In this document: positions 46,342-58,500 of the stretch, piece after piece | How the letters are laid out: every line of letters begins with the position of its first letter | Position numbering within the stretch: the stretch's first letter is position 1 | Source of the DNA: Rhododendron vialii | Lineage: Eukaryota; Streptophyta; Magnoliopsida; Ericales; Ericaceae | NCBI RefSeq assembly: GCF_030253575.1 | Contig: NC_080562.1 | Coordinates: 43,315,852 to 43,379,851 of the forward strand | Direction: 5' to 3' | Length of the DNA: 64,000 bases | Made by a program: the position numbers and the translations under genes | Notes under the pieces: generated by a model | Told to the model about the DNA's origin: nothing | Database searches by the model: none | The model's input: the letters and a program-made list of their open reading frames with translations, nothing else

Positions 46342-47442
46342 ATGATGGGAGTTAATAATGGGGCACTTCACCTGGATATGAGTTCCGGCCCGGGCCTACA
46401 AACTGACCCGGGTTCGTAACAATGTAACATTGGTTTTGTGCTTTACCGCCAATTTATAACCCAAAATCGGGCTTCCTTTTTTGGACTTGGATCTGGGCCT
46501 ACGGCCCCAAATGTAATGAATTGAAAGGAAAAAAAATTACACCACAAATGGGACCACGTAAGTCATATGTTTTTAATTGGGTATAACTTTCGTATTTTTT
46601 AAATTTCTGTTAAATTCATGTTAAAACTTTTAAATTGATTGTTAATCTCGAGAAGAGGAATCCAACATTTAAAAAGTTACACTAGAAGCAAAATAAAATA
46701 AAATAATACACTAATGATGAAAATTAAAATACAAATGTAGCAATGTCCTATTAACTTGATTTTTTTTAAAGCATTTCGATCATGTGGACATCAATGTATT
46801 TTGATCATGTGGACATCAATGTCCTATTAACTTGATTTTTAATGCAAATGTAGTATCCTAGAAACTTTATAAACATGACGATTTAGATTACAATAATGAA
46901 ATTTCGATAGAGTGAATCGAGGCAGACTACCTCACGTAGTGCACCAACACATTACAGGACCCTTGTCCAGTATTTATCCGCAATGAAAGAAAGATTCATT
47001 TTGAAACTGTATAAGGTTATTAATTGACATTCCGATCCAGAAATGATTTGAACAATAAGGGAAATAATTAAAGTTAGCGTTATCGGTCCAAAGCACTTTA
47101 TTTGGTTGGATAAAAGTGAGAATTTTAATCCACCCCAAACACACATGGCAAAAGACATGTAATCTTGTCAATCATCTGTCATACAGTTTTTGCGGATCAA
47201 ATGAATTGCATTTGCTTGGCTAAGTCTAATGGAGTAGAATGTTTAACAATCATAAAGCTAGCTTGGAATATTGGATATTCAGATTTGAGAGAGAATGGTA
47301 ACGAAGGTGGTTTAAATACTTTTATTTAGTTTATATCATCTCATTCATCTTAGTAGTTAAAGTACACTCATCCAACTAAGGAACGAGAGATGGAGGAAAC
47401 CAAGGAAACATATTATTAAGCCAGTTATAATTAGCTAGGTAG
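46342..47442. other. Intergenic, TPR promoter side and PMEI 3' flank
   Basis: No gene. A direct tandem repeat of about 26 bp (tcgatcatgtggacatcaat and tgatcatgtggacatcaatg) lies at about 46777-46828, flanked on both sides by tcctattaacttgattttt, so the whole is a short nested duplication. Confidence 0.5.
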
Positions 47443-48304
47443 TCACTTGCATCGCTCGATAATTCTCATTGCAGCCTCACAGAGTTGTTCATGAACTATC
47501 ATTTCGTTCACAACCATCTCTGAAATCTCCATTTCGGATTTCTGACAAGCTTCATCAAGCTTTTGATGGCATTGGACCGCATATGCATAAGCACTATCCA
47601 TTGATTTATCAGCGCCCTCAAAGTCGCATTTGTGTATTTTTTCATCTGCTGCAATTACTTCTTTCTTCGCGCAAGAGAGCATTTGACAACACTCCTCCAA
47701 GGGCGTGGCTGAAACCTGTTCTCCATTGTTATAGTATATATATATATATATAGTTAGATATCTACTTGATAGGGAAAAAATTGCGGAAATTAACCATAAA
47801 CAATTGAAGCGTATATGAATCATGAAACTCGATCAATAGAAAATAACATGATAAATATTGCTAAGACAATTGAAGAACGGGTAGGGAAAAGTACTATTCT
47901 ACGGATTGTTTTGATCAAAGAGGCCAGGCCAGTGAGATTGTTTTGAACTAAATAGATCGAGCCTTTCTAAGTTTGAATTAAAATTGATTAAAATCCTGTA
48001 TATTAATTCTTCACAAAACCTTGTCATGATTGGAAGCAGCAAGCTGTGTCATTTGTTGGACCAGGTTGTCCGTATGGCTATTTACACAGCCGACAACGAT
48101 GGTGGCGATCCCCGCCGGATTCTCAACATTTGCGGTGCGGTGGTCGGAGTTGAGGCACTGCATACACGTTTCGGGGACCCCAGTGCTGTGACACTCTGCT
48201 TGTGCAAGCCAGTCATCATTTGCAGCTCCAATCACCCCAAGGGTTTGCTTCAAAATCAAAGTAGAGATCACAAAAAGCAGAATGCAGTACTGAAAGAAAG
48301 CCAT
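47443..48304 (-). CDS. PMEI/invertase-inhibitor-like secreted protein
   Basis: Two exons, 48020-48304 and 47443-47715, join in phase 0 to 185 aa, usual for the plant invertase/pectin methylesterase inhibitor family. Residues 1-28 (MAFFQYCILLFVISTLILKQ and following) form a signal peptide. C38-x8-C47 (C..TGVPETC) matches the first conserved disulphide hairpin. LEECCQML..AKKEV (102-115) and C144 match the helix-bundle core with the second pair. Such proteins act in the cell wall or vacuole, blocking pectin methylesterase or acid invertase; the two cannot be told apart by eye. Extra cysteines (C50, C73, C105, C110, C125, C152, C174, C184) are more than the canonical four. Most family genes lack introns, so this 304-bp intron with a (TA)n tract is a little unusual. 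A TATA box lies at about 48351-48358 on the - strand. Confidence 0.82.
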
Positions 48305-48350
48305 TGATCTTGTCTTGTGTGCTTGGTTTAGTACTGATTGTGTTCTTGGT

Positions 48351-48358
48351 TATATATA
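48351..48358 (-). promoter_or_regulatory. TATA box of the PMEI-like gene
   Basis: tatatata on the - strand, about 50 bp before the ATG at 48304, predicting a leader of only about 20 nt. Confidence 0.45.
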
Positions 48359-48574
48359 ATAATAATGCTTATCTTAAGGGTTGTGTTGGCCCATTCGTGC
48401 ATGGTTCACATTGTATGTATTACGTGGGGAATTTGGGTGACTACCGGGTTTATCGACTTCTTGGTTGTTTCTCACCTGAAAAAAGGTGGTTGACTATCCT
48501 AGCATTTATATCTCCCTTGAAATACTAATTGACAAATAGAAACAACTACCACACGAGATGTATAGCGCCTTTAA

Positions 48575-48800
48575 AAAAAAAAAACCAAAAACAAAATCAA
48601 GTGTTCGGGCTAGCTTCTACGCACTTCGACTAATTTTGGGAACTAATCCCACTAGTGGGGGCCCCTTCCATGGACTAGTTCTAGATAATAGCTCTTCTTA
48701 AAACAAATCAAGTGTCTGACCCAACTTATACGCATGCACCTCGATTAATCTTGGGGGATCAATCCCGTTGTCCACTAGCGGGGCTCCTTTCATGGATTGA
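48575..48800 (-). mobile_element. Two SINE fragments in tandem
   Basis: aagtgttcgggctagcttct...cgcacttcgactaa at 48600-48640 and aagtgtctgacccaacttat...gcacctcgattaatc at 48709-48750 are the reversed 3' body of the SINE family at 5150-5235. Each is followed by a similar tccactagyggggctcc block. An A-rich run precedes the first. They are diverged from each other and look like separate degraded insertions or an old duplication. Confidence 0.5.
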
Positions 48801-51368
48801 TGATAGGTCCTTTCATGTCATTCCAAACCGAACATCACTAAGTAAGGGTAATTTTAATTTTAAGTTCTTCAAATGTCATTACCAAACAGGACCTTAATTA
48901 ATTACTTTAGGAGCTTCAATTAAAGAGTGTAAACTCTGGGATTAATTTGCTTCATCTGCACCCACTTAAAAACCTACATAAACAACACAATACGCAATCA
49001 GAATAGCCATCGATCGATCTCTCTCTGTCTAACAAACTCTTTGGGGTTATGACAATGGCCTTTCAGTATTGTCCTATCTCCTTCATGACATGTGCTAATA
49101 TTTGGACTTTACATTTGAGCCCAATTAACTACCTGCTTTTGTGGAAATCGTAATCATTTTTATTTTTTTTTGCAAGAAATTAATCGTCATCTATTCTATC
49201 GATCCTAGGTGAATGGAGAAAGGGGCCAGTGAAATTTTAACTCTCAGCAAGCAAATAAAGTATCCATCGTCTATTCTATCAACTGAGTTACAAGACAACT
49301 TCGTTTCACTTTTCTCAAGCAATAAAAAATGAACCACCTTTTCTATTGAATTTTTTTTTTCTCTCCATAAAAACAGCACGTGGGGTTGGGCTGACCGTAT
49401 CAGTCACCACCATAATAATTAGCGATTCCCAGATTTTCTCCTTTTAAATTTATCCCAAATTTTGGCTTGTGTACAGTTGCCTAATCTTAGGCCAAAAGTC
49501 TGGCTAATTCACAACCAGTACTTCAATGTTTGTTACAATTTGCTTGAGTTTGGCTATGATCTGTCTTTCCATCTCACTATAGACAGATTCATAGCCTAAG
49601 ACTTACTAATTCAACACAGTTCCATCGTCGTATGGAACAGTTTTAGGCCTAGCAGTGACTTTTTTTTAAAAAAAATTATTAAGCGGTAGGAATTACGTCT
49701 AAAAATATACTAAAATTCAGGTGCCAATATCATCAAAGCAGAGCTGCCCTCACTTATACCAGTTACATTGGGTTTGGATTACACCAATCATATATCTAAC
49801 AGTCTGCATACTAAATCAAGCTCAATAGACAAGAACAAGAAACAGCCCTACAACGAGAAAGAAATAAATTAACAAAGAAAGACTACGACAAAAGTTAGGA
49901 ATGTACAAGGGCAATTAAGTACTTATCTTAGTTGATTAGCCATATCGAATTCACTATTCTTATCGTTGTATCCATGTCAGTGCTTTAGCTCAATGTCTCA
50001 TTCTCTCTCCGAATGCTATTTAATCAACAAAGGGTTAACGGTTCTTGACGAAAGCCTGGCGGAAAGGGGTTTAGGGGAAAAGTAAACTTTAATAAGGGGA
50101 TCAGGGGAAAAGTAAACTTTAATAAGGGGATCTAGCCGTAGACGAAATATACTTAGAGGGGTGTACACGTATTTAACCCATCAAAAAATCATTGTGTTGT
50201 CATATTACAACCCCTTAAATTTTCCCACAAAGTTGACCTTTATTGCTAATGAAAATCAAATCAAGATTATTTATAAGCTCAAGCATAATGTTTTCCTCCG
50301 CTTTTAATGTCAAAGATTTTTTTTAAAAACAACTGAGAACCTTTTTCTTTTTTTTTTGTAATGCAAGTGAAGTGTTCCGAACCAACTTGCGCTCACCTTG
50401 AACTAATCCCTAACTCCCACGGCTGTTTCACACGCTTACGGAGGGGGTGAGGTGGCCCCAAGAGTATCATGCAAATTCCAGTTTGCTCAATTTGGTCCCT
50501 CGTGATCATTCTGGGAAACCCAAGTAGGAGTATCATGCAAACTTAAAACCATTTGGCTAGCTATAACACTATTTGAACATATTGATTGTAATTCGATTTT
50601 GACAATTACCAAACAAAATTCGAAAGGAGAAGGTTTAAGGGAATGGGTAGGGAGGTGTCAAGTCTTTTCTTTTGATAAATCATTCCATCAAGCAAAAGAA
50701 CAGCAAAATTGGAGAAGGGTCACTGATTCAAATATGCATGCGCTCCAACTTCTCTGATACTCTATTGCAAAGCAAGCCGAAAACAAGTTCGACAATAGTG
50801 TGAGTCAACGAGAAAGACAACAAGTCCATAAGATTTATCGAGATTGACATCCTAGTAAGTCGTAGAGGCACCAATTGACTCTAAAAAACAAGAAAATTTG
50901 GGGTGAAAAAAAACACAAAAATAAATTAAAATACTCCTTTGAAACAAAGGGTTGGGTGATCTAGAGACCCAAAGCAAAAACTATTGTCTTCTCAATCTTA
51001 GAATAATTATCTTAAACGTTTAGTTTTTTTTTTTTTTTTTTCAAAAGTGAGAAGATTGTATTGATAACCTCCAACAACATTTACAAAACGGAGATCATTA
51101 CAAAGAGTTTGGACAAAACCAAACTAATTGTCTAACAAATACAAAATGAGTAAATCACAAGGCAATCAATGTCTTTTATTCTAACTTAGACATGACTTGA
51201 CGCAACAACGGCACTTTTTATTAGGCTTTCTGCAAGTAGATGGTATGATTGGGCTCTTTAGGATTTAGGTGCGCATGGTTCGGACATGTGAGAATTAATA
51301 ACCAAATAGTTGACATTCCACTAGCATAGACAAAGCGTTATTTTTTTTGGTTCTCTTGCTTTGACGTA
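48801..51368. other. Intergenic, PMEI promoter side
   Basis: No gene. A perfect 30-bp tandem pair (aggggaaaagtaaactttaa and ten more bases) lies at 50073-50132. A reversed SINE body fragment lies at about 50345-50465 (gtgttccgaaccaacttgcg), and a T17 run at 51023-51040 followed by gtgagaagattgtattgata resembles the reversed 3' end of a LINE. Confidence 0.5.
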
Positions 51369-51604
51369 AAATGTAAAGAGTGTTGCTACAGGTACCGAAA
51401 TTGGGGGACCGAAATCGGACCGACGGCCGCCGGCGGGCCGTCTCCGGCCACCGGACGGCCGATCCGAGCCGTCCAAAAATTCTAAAAAAAAAAACCGAGG
51501 GGCCCCAAGCGGGAATCAACGTCATCCGAGGTGTGTAGGGTGCTGGCCGTCGGTCCGATTTCGGTCCCCCAATTTCGGTACCTGTAGCATTTTTGAAATG
51601 TAAA
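51369..51604. mobile_element. Mutator-like MITE with perfect 45-bp TIRs
   Basis: aaatgtaaa occurs at 51369-51377 and 51596-51604, a perfect 9-bp TSD. Just inside are arms identical over 45 bp in inverted orientation: tgctacaggtaccgaaattg and 25 more bases from 51384, and the complement ending 51589. The interior is very GC-rich (cggccgccggcgggccgtct). A 9-bp TSD and long TIRs fit the Mutator superfamily. Perfect arms suggest a young insertion. No coding capacity. Confidence 0.85.
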
Positions 51605-51765
51605 CTAGCATAAGCATTAAGCAAATAGTCTCAACCACAAGCTTTGTCGGTAGATATTAGGGACCGTAAATACTAAATACTACTCATATATATGGAAAAA
51701 AAACTTTAAAATCTTTCAGAAAAAAGGCTAAAGGAGAAAAACAACATAAATTAATGGTTTAACAT

Positions 51766-51937
51766 ATATAATTGGGCAAGCGGAGTGTGGTACAGTTGGT
51801 GTCTCCCTTTATACTCTCATGCACATGAATAGGGTTTGATTTCTGCAAACACTTATTCCCATCTCCAAGTCCCCTAAAATAGAGTAGATTAAGATTAACG
51901 AATGAAAAAAAAAAAACACACACACGCATATAATTGG
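51766..51937 (+). mobile_element. tRNA-derived SINE with 10-bp TSD
   Basis: atataattgg is repeated at 51766-51775 and 51928-51937. Between them are a box A-like gtggtacagttggtgtct near 51787, a box B-like agggtttgatttctgc near 51831, and a 3' end aatgaaaaaaaaaaaacaca. The head, A-rich tail and duplication together support a SINE of about 152 bp. Confidence 0.7.
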
Positions 51938-52860
51938 AAAGTGAAAGAAAAGTTACTTTGATGTTAGTGGAATTAAATTTTGACCCTTCGAGTTAACTTT
52001 TTGTTCTTCTGTTTTTTATGGGATTAGTGAACGACCATTGACTTATAAAGTTACAATCCAATACAGTACAAAAGAAAAATGGTAGGAAAAGATGCAGAGA
52101 TGCTGTGCATATATGTTTTATGGAAAATTTTAAAATCAACCCAATTGGCTCACAATAGTGAGTGTGTGAGTATTAAAGGGTATAAAAAGTACACAGAAAT
52201 ACGTTTTTTTTTCGTCTTTTAGTATGTTTATCGTCAGCTCAGCGGGCTGACAATAACAACAAGACCGATGTTTTATAATGTGTTTGGTTGGAAACTTCAA
52301 AACTTGATAGAGGATAGGATAAGGTTTTGAGTAGTAGTATTGGCCGTTGGGCAGAAGTGGTAAGGTAATCCGAAGGTTGGCTTGGTCCCGGGATTATTTA
52401 TGGATTATTGGTCTCAATTAGTCTCAACCATAATTCAATCAGAAATGGATCCTTTTCCGGTCCATGTTTTGGACTAGAAGAGAGTTTTGATCGGGACCAT
52501 TTATTTGCTCCAATCAATGGTTTAGATGTAGTTTTACAATCTTACCGGAAAAGAGTCGTACCGATAAGAGTGTATGAGAAAATCTGAATCTTTAAATCTA
52601 TTAATGGGTGATTCTGATTTGGACTGTCTCATCCAGTCCAAATCATTAGACTAGAGAGGAGCCGGACCCAATCCAATCTCACCACCCTCGTTTGTTTACC
52701 CATGTGATAAGGGGACAATCCTTTACAAGGTGAGCCCCGTAAGTATGATCATGAACTCGCATGGTACACAATATGATACATATCATTTAAAATCTAAAAT
52801 TCTGTGCAAATATGAGAAATGTAGACCAAGATTTTGACTTAATCAAATTCATGAATCTTA
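51938..52860. other. Intergenic spacer
   Basis: No gene. Low-complexity and diverged repeat sequence; 52345-52420 (gggcagaagtggtaaggtaa, gtcccgggatt) is faintly tRNA-SINE-like but has no visible borders. Confidence 0.4.
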
Positions 52861-53669
52861 GGGCCTGTTTGGATGCAGTTAAGAGAGGGGGGAAATATAA
52901 GAGGGGGTAAATGGGGTGGGGCTCACTATTTTGTCGTTGTTTGAGAACCAAAATTGGAGAGGTCTTCATTTTCACCTCTTCTTCCTTTTCACGCATTTCA
53001 GGGTTTCTCTGGTAGAATTTTTGGGCTCCTCTTGGGTTCCCCAAATTTAATCTGGCTGTAGAAGGGAGGAATGTGGACGACCGAAAATCCATTATGATCA
53101 TTTAAGATAAAATAATCAGAAAAATAAGATTTTCGCATCGGTTCAAACGGATTGAAAATTAGAATACTTAATTTTTTAACTATATTTTTTAATATAGTTT
53201 CAGGGCTATCTTAGGGTGCTCGTTGAAAGGCCTTCGTGCCAAAAATTCATTACCCATCTAGGATAAAATGATCAAAAAAATAATATCTTCGCACTGGTTT
53301 AACCAGATTGAAAATTTGAGCACTTATTTAAAAAATTATTTTTTAGTATAAAATTTTTAGAATAGACATTTTTTAATATTAATTTTTGAATTTATATACT
53401 TATTTTAATACATAATCAAATTTAACACTGCACATGGACAAAATGGTCATTTGACAGCTTTTCCCATCATTTGCTCCTCCTTATTCCCCCATTCTATAAA
53501 CCATCCAAACAAAGTTAAATTATATCCTCTTATTTAATACTTTATCCAAACCACATACTACGTTCTATTTTATCAACCCTCCATAAAACTATCAAAATTA
53601 ATACCTCCACTATCTTATCCCCTTTTATATTTTTTATCCTCAATTTTTTACCTGCATCCAAGCAAGCCT
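52861..53669. mobile_element. PIF/Harbinger-like non-autonomous element
   Basis: TTA duplications at 52858-52860 and 53670-53672 flank ends gggcctgtttggatgcag and (complement) aggcttgcttggatgcag. The ends are 18 bp with three mismatches and are followed by similar A/G-rich subterminal sequence. TTA TSDs with a gg-ctgtttgg-type end are standard for PIF/Harbinger MITEs. At 809 bp it is long for a MITE. The interior has a diverged direct repeat of about 90 bp (from about 53095 and 53257, sharing tcgcatcggttcaaacggat-like sequence). No transposase. Confidence 0.78.
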
Positions 53670-53672
53670 TTA

Positions 53673-55379
53673 AGTTCCAAACTTGTTTTTTTTGACAAGA
53701 AGTTCCAAACATGTGGCTCAAAGAGATATCAATATCAATATATGGTCAGAGAGTGCTAATTTCAAAATTAGACAAGGTGAGATATCGTCATGGATACGAG
53801 GGCAACTTTGAATTTAAAATGCTAAAGGCAATAAAAAAGTGCAGTCATCATAGAAAATTCAAAGTTGTACGTAGATGATGTGGCAAACAGAGAACTATTA
53901 GTAGAAGGATGCCTTGGTAGAATTGTTTTTCTCAAAGTAGCACGTTTATAGCAAAGAAGTTATGGCTTCTACTTTTAGGCTCATTTACAGTTTTGGTTCC
54001 TATAAAATACTACCTCTTTCATGTTCGTCTCTGTTAAATATGTAGGACGAGTTTTGTCTCTCATTCAAGATTACTTATCCATAGTTCATCATTTCCATCA
54101 TTTGAGGTACGGAAAATGCTAACTTGGATTGTAGAATTTTACGTGGATCTAAAATGAAAATATGAGAATACAAGAGTGGAGTGGTCCACATCTCTTTCCT
54201 CCAAAATCGTATGCCGTAATGGTACTGACATACGGAATCTAGGGTTTCTTAAAAGGGACCGGATAGGGCTAATTGACGAAGAGAGAAATTGAATGGTGAA
54301 GGAGAAATCCATGAAGAAGTTAAAGACCTCAAGGGTAATTTTGTATGCAAGGGGAGCGAAGATGTGACATTCTTGAAATTTCGGTCGTTGCCCGCCAAGT
54401 TGTTCACACAAATAAGCACACCAAGTGAGGCTGAGTTGGACCACCGAAGGTGATAGCCTCGTGGATAGGGTGCTCTTCATCTCCACTTGTATTTAGGCGG
54501 TGATGGTCTGTTTTCTCGGACAGTAGCTGTGGCTCGAATTGGACATTTCACAGTGGGTAGGGAGCCTCTGTAGTCACGTCCAAGGGGGTTGATACGCTGG
54601 TCTCCCTCTCCCATTTTTTTCCTAGTAAAAAAAAATGAAGTGAGGCTGAGTTGTGAAAGACCTTGGGAGTACCAATGTCAAATTCACACATCTCACTTCA
54701 GCCCTCCATAGTTGCTTTTTTTATTGTTAGACGGTCTTCGCGGCAGCCTACATCATTGCGTGCACCTCAACTAATATCTTCTTCGATCCGATCAAAGGCA
54801 AACTATCCCATGTGAGTTAGATAATCTATAAAATAAAAAATAAAAAAAAATTACTCTGTATTATCTTGCAACCTGAGCCCAAAGTTCTAACACTAATTAC
54901 TTGTACGAGGAGCATACCTACCAACCAACTTGCGTGAGTCAATTAATTTTGAGTAAATAAGTCAAATCGTTTTATATGAAGGATATTCCTTTTGTTCACA
55001 CTATAATCCACGAAACAGTACGTGGAACTGGAAACCTCGTAGCAAATTCTCCTACAAATAGCCAGATTAGAGTATTGTTTACAGCGGTTCATGTTTCCTC
55101 TTCTTCTACTCCCATTTGAACTCCCTCCTCCGCCCCACTCGTCTTTCTCTCGATCTCTTGCCGTCAAGAACGATTTTTATTGAATAGGAAGACACTACCG
55201 GAATCTATGTGCATGTTCTTTCGAGTTTCTGTCTTCATTCTAAGAATCCTGTTCTTGGTTAGAGAAACAGAGTAAGAGTAAAGTATCTTACTTGGGCGTA
55301 GTATTTTCATCTATAACCCTCCCTTTCATGGAGTAGTGCGAGCAAGAACCCGTAAATTGAATTTTGGGGTCTCTTAGAA
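53673..55379. other. Intergenic and promoter side of KUP gene
   Basis: No gene was recognised. The - strand frame at 54139-54486 has no family motif I can name. 55100-55379 is pyrimidine-rich in places and is probably the promoter and leader of the potassium transporter gene; a short uORF (ATG GAG TAG) lies at 55328-55336. Confidence 0.45.
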
Positions 55380-55476
55380 ATGGACCGGGAATCTCCCCCT
55401 CATGCGCGTCGATTGGTAAGCCTATTTGTATTTGTAATTTCCTCTGTTTCAGTGTTTCTTCTTTTCGAGATACTTT

Positions 55477-55551
<75 letters not shown>

Positions 55552-58500
55552 AATGTGAAGGATGTGTAGCATAGTTTGATAACGTATTGCTTGAAGGCTA
55601 TTTCAGTTTCTTTTTCGTTGTAAAGTTGATAAGAGCTGGGTTTTGTGCACATAACATGCACATATATTTTTGTGGAGTTCATGTCGGAGTTTCATAAAAT
55701 GATCCGAACCGCTCATCTTTTTTAAAACATTTTTTGGAGGATTCCTGTGAAAAATCAGTTTCAAGAGATATCGGGAAGGACTTTCTTAGGAATCGTAGGT
55801 CAAAGCAGAATGATTCGCCCTACGATTCCTCAGAAAGCCCTTGCCGATATCCGTAGGAATTAATTTTTTACAGGAACCCTCCAAAAAATATTTTAAAAAA
55901 ATAAGCAGTTAGATCATTTTGTGAGACTCCGATATGGGCTCCACCAAAATGTATGTGCATGATACGTGCACAAAAATCTGTGTGAGAATCTTTACTGTTA
56001 AGTTTGTTATCTTCATCATCATTAGTAAATTGCAATTCTCTTGCCCTTATGCTAAGGTAAACATATTTCACAATAGTTGCCTCGGATTAGTTAAATTCTC
56101 CTTCATGTGTCTGATCTGTTATTGTCTGATTGGGGAATCATTTTGATTTACCTTGGATCACTTCTTTGTTCCATTTTTTTTTTTTAAACTTATCCTCTTT
56201 GTTACAATTGGTTTACGAAAGTAGAAAGGAGAAGAGTACTGGGAATTTGTGTACCCTAACAAAGGACCAAGATACAATTGCACAAAATAAATTAATCGAA
56301 GCACAAAAATACACAACGTAATTTCGCAAGTATATATTGTAAATACACAAGGATATCGCATTGATGTGGTTCATACGGCATGGGTTTATGACTAGGTAAC
56401 AGTATCAAGCTCCACACTACGTAGGGCAATATCAAAGAACACAGGACTTCAAAAAAATTTAAAAAAAACTTGGGTGTTATTCCATACGTTGTTGAATTTC
56501 TATACAATGATCACAGAAACCTTCCAAAGTTGGGTACAATCGGGTTTGACAATATCCCATGTTTCTCTCCAATACTTGTGACAGACAAAATGGTATATCA
56601 AATTTTAGTACCCAATTTACTACTTCCCATAGTTTTGTGTCCTATCGAACCATAGTGGATTCTGATTTCTTCCATGGCATGATCCCCAAATACTACGAAC
56701 CCATTTTCCTTTCTTTCGTCTTTTTGGACAACTGCCAAGTGCCAACCCATCACATGAACTAAAGTTGACTTTGTACATTTTACTGCCTTCCCACTTGCTT
56801 AAAATATTTTTTTTTTTATGCCTATCGGCTATCCTAACTGGTAACTGCGGTTACTTAGATCGATGGTCTCAACACAAATTATTTGTAAAGCTTTTTTTTT
56901 CGAAACCATACTTAGACTTATATCAACTGGAAAGCACTGCACTTCAAGAGTAATCAGTTAAATGTTAGCATTCCAAGATGCTTTACTTTTCTTTCCTGTG
57001 TTGTCTACAAAACTCTTTTACCTTTTTTTAGGAACTGAGCAATGTCTTTATGCTTTATTTGCAGAGGTTTTACAAGACTCTGTGTCTGGCATACCAGAGT
57101 CTCGGGGTTGTTTACGGTGACCTCAGTATATCTCCCATTTATGTCTACAAAAGCACGTTTTCTGGAAGCTTGCGCTCTTACAAAGAGGACCATGAGATTC
57201 TTGGGGTACTTTCTCTGGTTTTCTGGACTTTGACTTTGATCCCTCTTTGCAAATACATTATGTTTGTATTAGCAGCTGATGACAATGGTGAAGGTGCTCA
57301 CAATGATCCGCATTACTATTATATGGTTTATATAGCAGTTGTGAACTTCTAGTAGTTTTCTGTCTAAATGCAATGGAGCCTTGTTTTTACAGGTGGAACC
57401 TTTGCTTTGTATTCTCTATTGTGTCGGCACTTAAAGGCGGGCCTTTTGAGTACTTCCCATGGTGCAAATCATCGTTTGTCTTCTTGCAACACTGGAACTC
57501 CCACAAAAGAGACAAGAACTAGCTTAGCCATAAAGGAATTAATTGAAAAACACCAGAGTTCGCGTGTCGTGTTGCTGCTAGTTGTTCTTCTTGGAACTAG
57601 CATGGTTATTGGTGATGGAATCCTGACCCCAACAATGTCTGGTATGAATTGCATTGCAGTAAGAAAGATCAAGCATTCATTATCCTTTTCAAAAAAACAT
57701 CAGGCAACACGATTATTTTTCTGGTATACTTTTATATAACAACTGCTGACCCCTTAATTTCATTTGACAGTCCTTTCTGCAGTCAATGGAATAAGAACCA
57801 AGGCCACAAATTTGCCTGAAAGTACGTTTAATTGTCAAATGCTTGTTTATTTAGTTGTTCTTGCCAAAAAGAACCATTGTTTATAGGTTGCTTCATTTGA
57901 TTTACCTCCTTGAATGAATTCTTGTAACTGTTATTTTTGTGAATTTCACGTACAGATTACATTGTGCTCATTGCTTGCATAATCTTGGTGGGCCTTTTTG
58001 CTCTTCAGCATTTTGGAACACACAGAGTTGGCTGCCTTTTTGCTCCTATCATGATATCTTGGCTCCTGTGTATAAGTGGAGTGGGAATTTACAACATAAT
58101 TCACTGGAACCCCCGCGTCATTTATGCATTGTCACCTCATTACACATTCAATTTTTTCAAGCAAGCTGGAAAAGATGGGTGGTATTCTCTCGGGGGCGTT
58201 GTGCTTTGCATTACAGGTAAGTTGCCTCGGGAAAAATTTGTGACATCGCTTGTTTGCTGCTATAAGTTGTTTTGATAATTCTCAAAATTGCTCCTGCTTC
58301 TTTCAGGTGCAGAAGCTATGTTTGCTGATCTCGGTCATTTCTCCCAATCCTCCTTGAGGGTGATTTTCTTCTCCTCACCACCATTACATTAACCGTAGCG
58401 AAAAAAGAGAAAGGAGAAAAACACAGTGTAGAGTGTAGACCTAGTTCGAAGTTCAGTTTTTTGTTTCGTACCTGGTTATAAATATTATATGTCTTGAATT

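Noticed and set aside
54139-54486. 115-codon - strand frame upstream of the KUP gene
   Set aside because: No motif could be assigned. A different frame around 54400-54480 reads somewhat protein-like (HPIHEAITFGGPTQPH) but is short and hits stops, so it is not reported as a gene.
55449-56146. Similar short frames in opposite directions (STKIYVH and STKMYVH)
   Set aside because: At first sight a duplicated small peptide gene, but the resemblance comes from the arms of the hairpin MITE.
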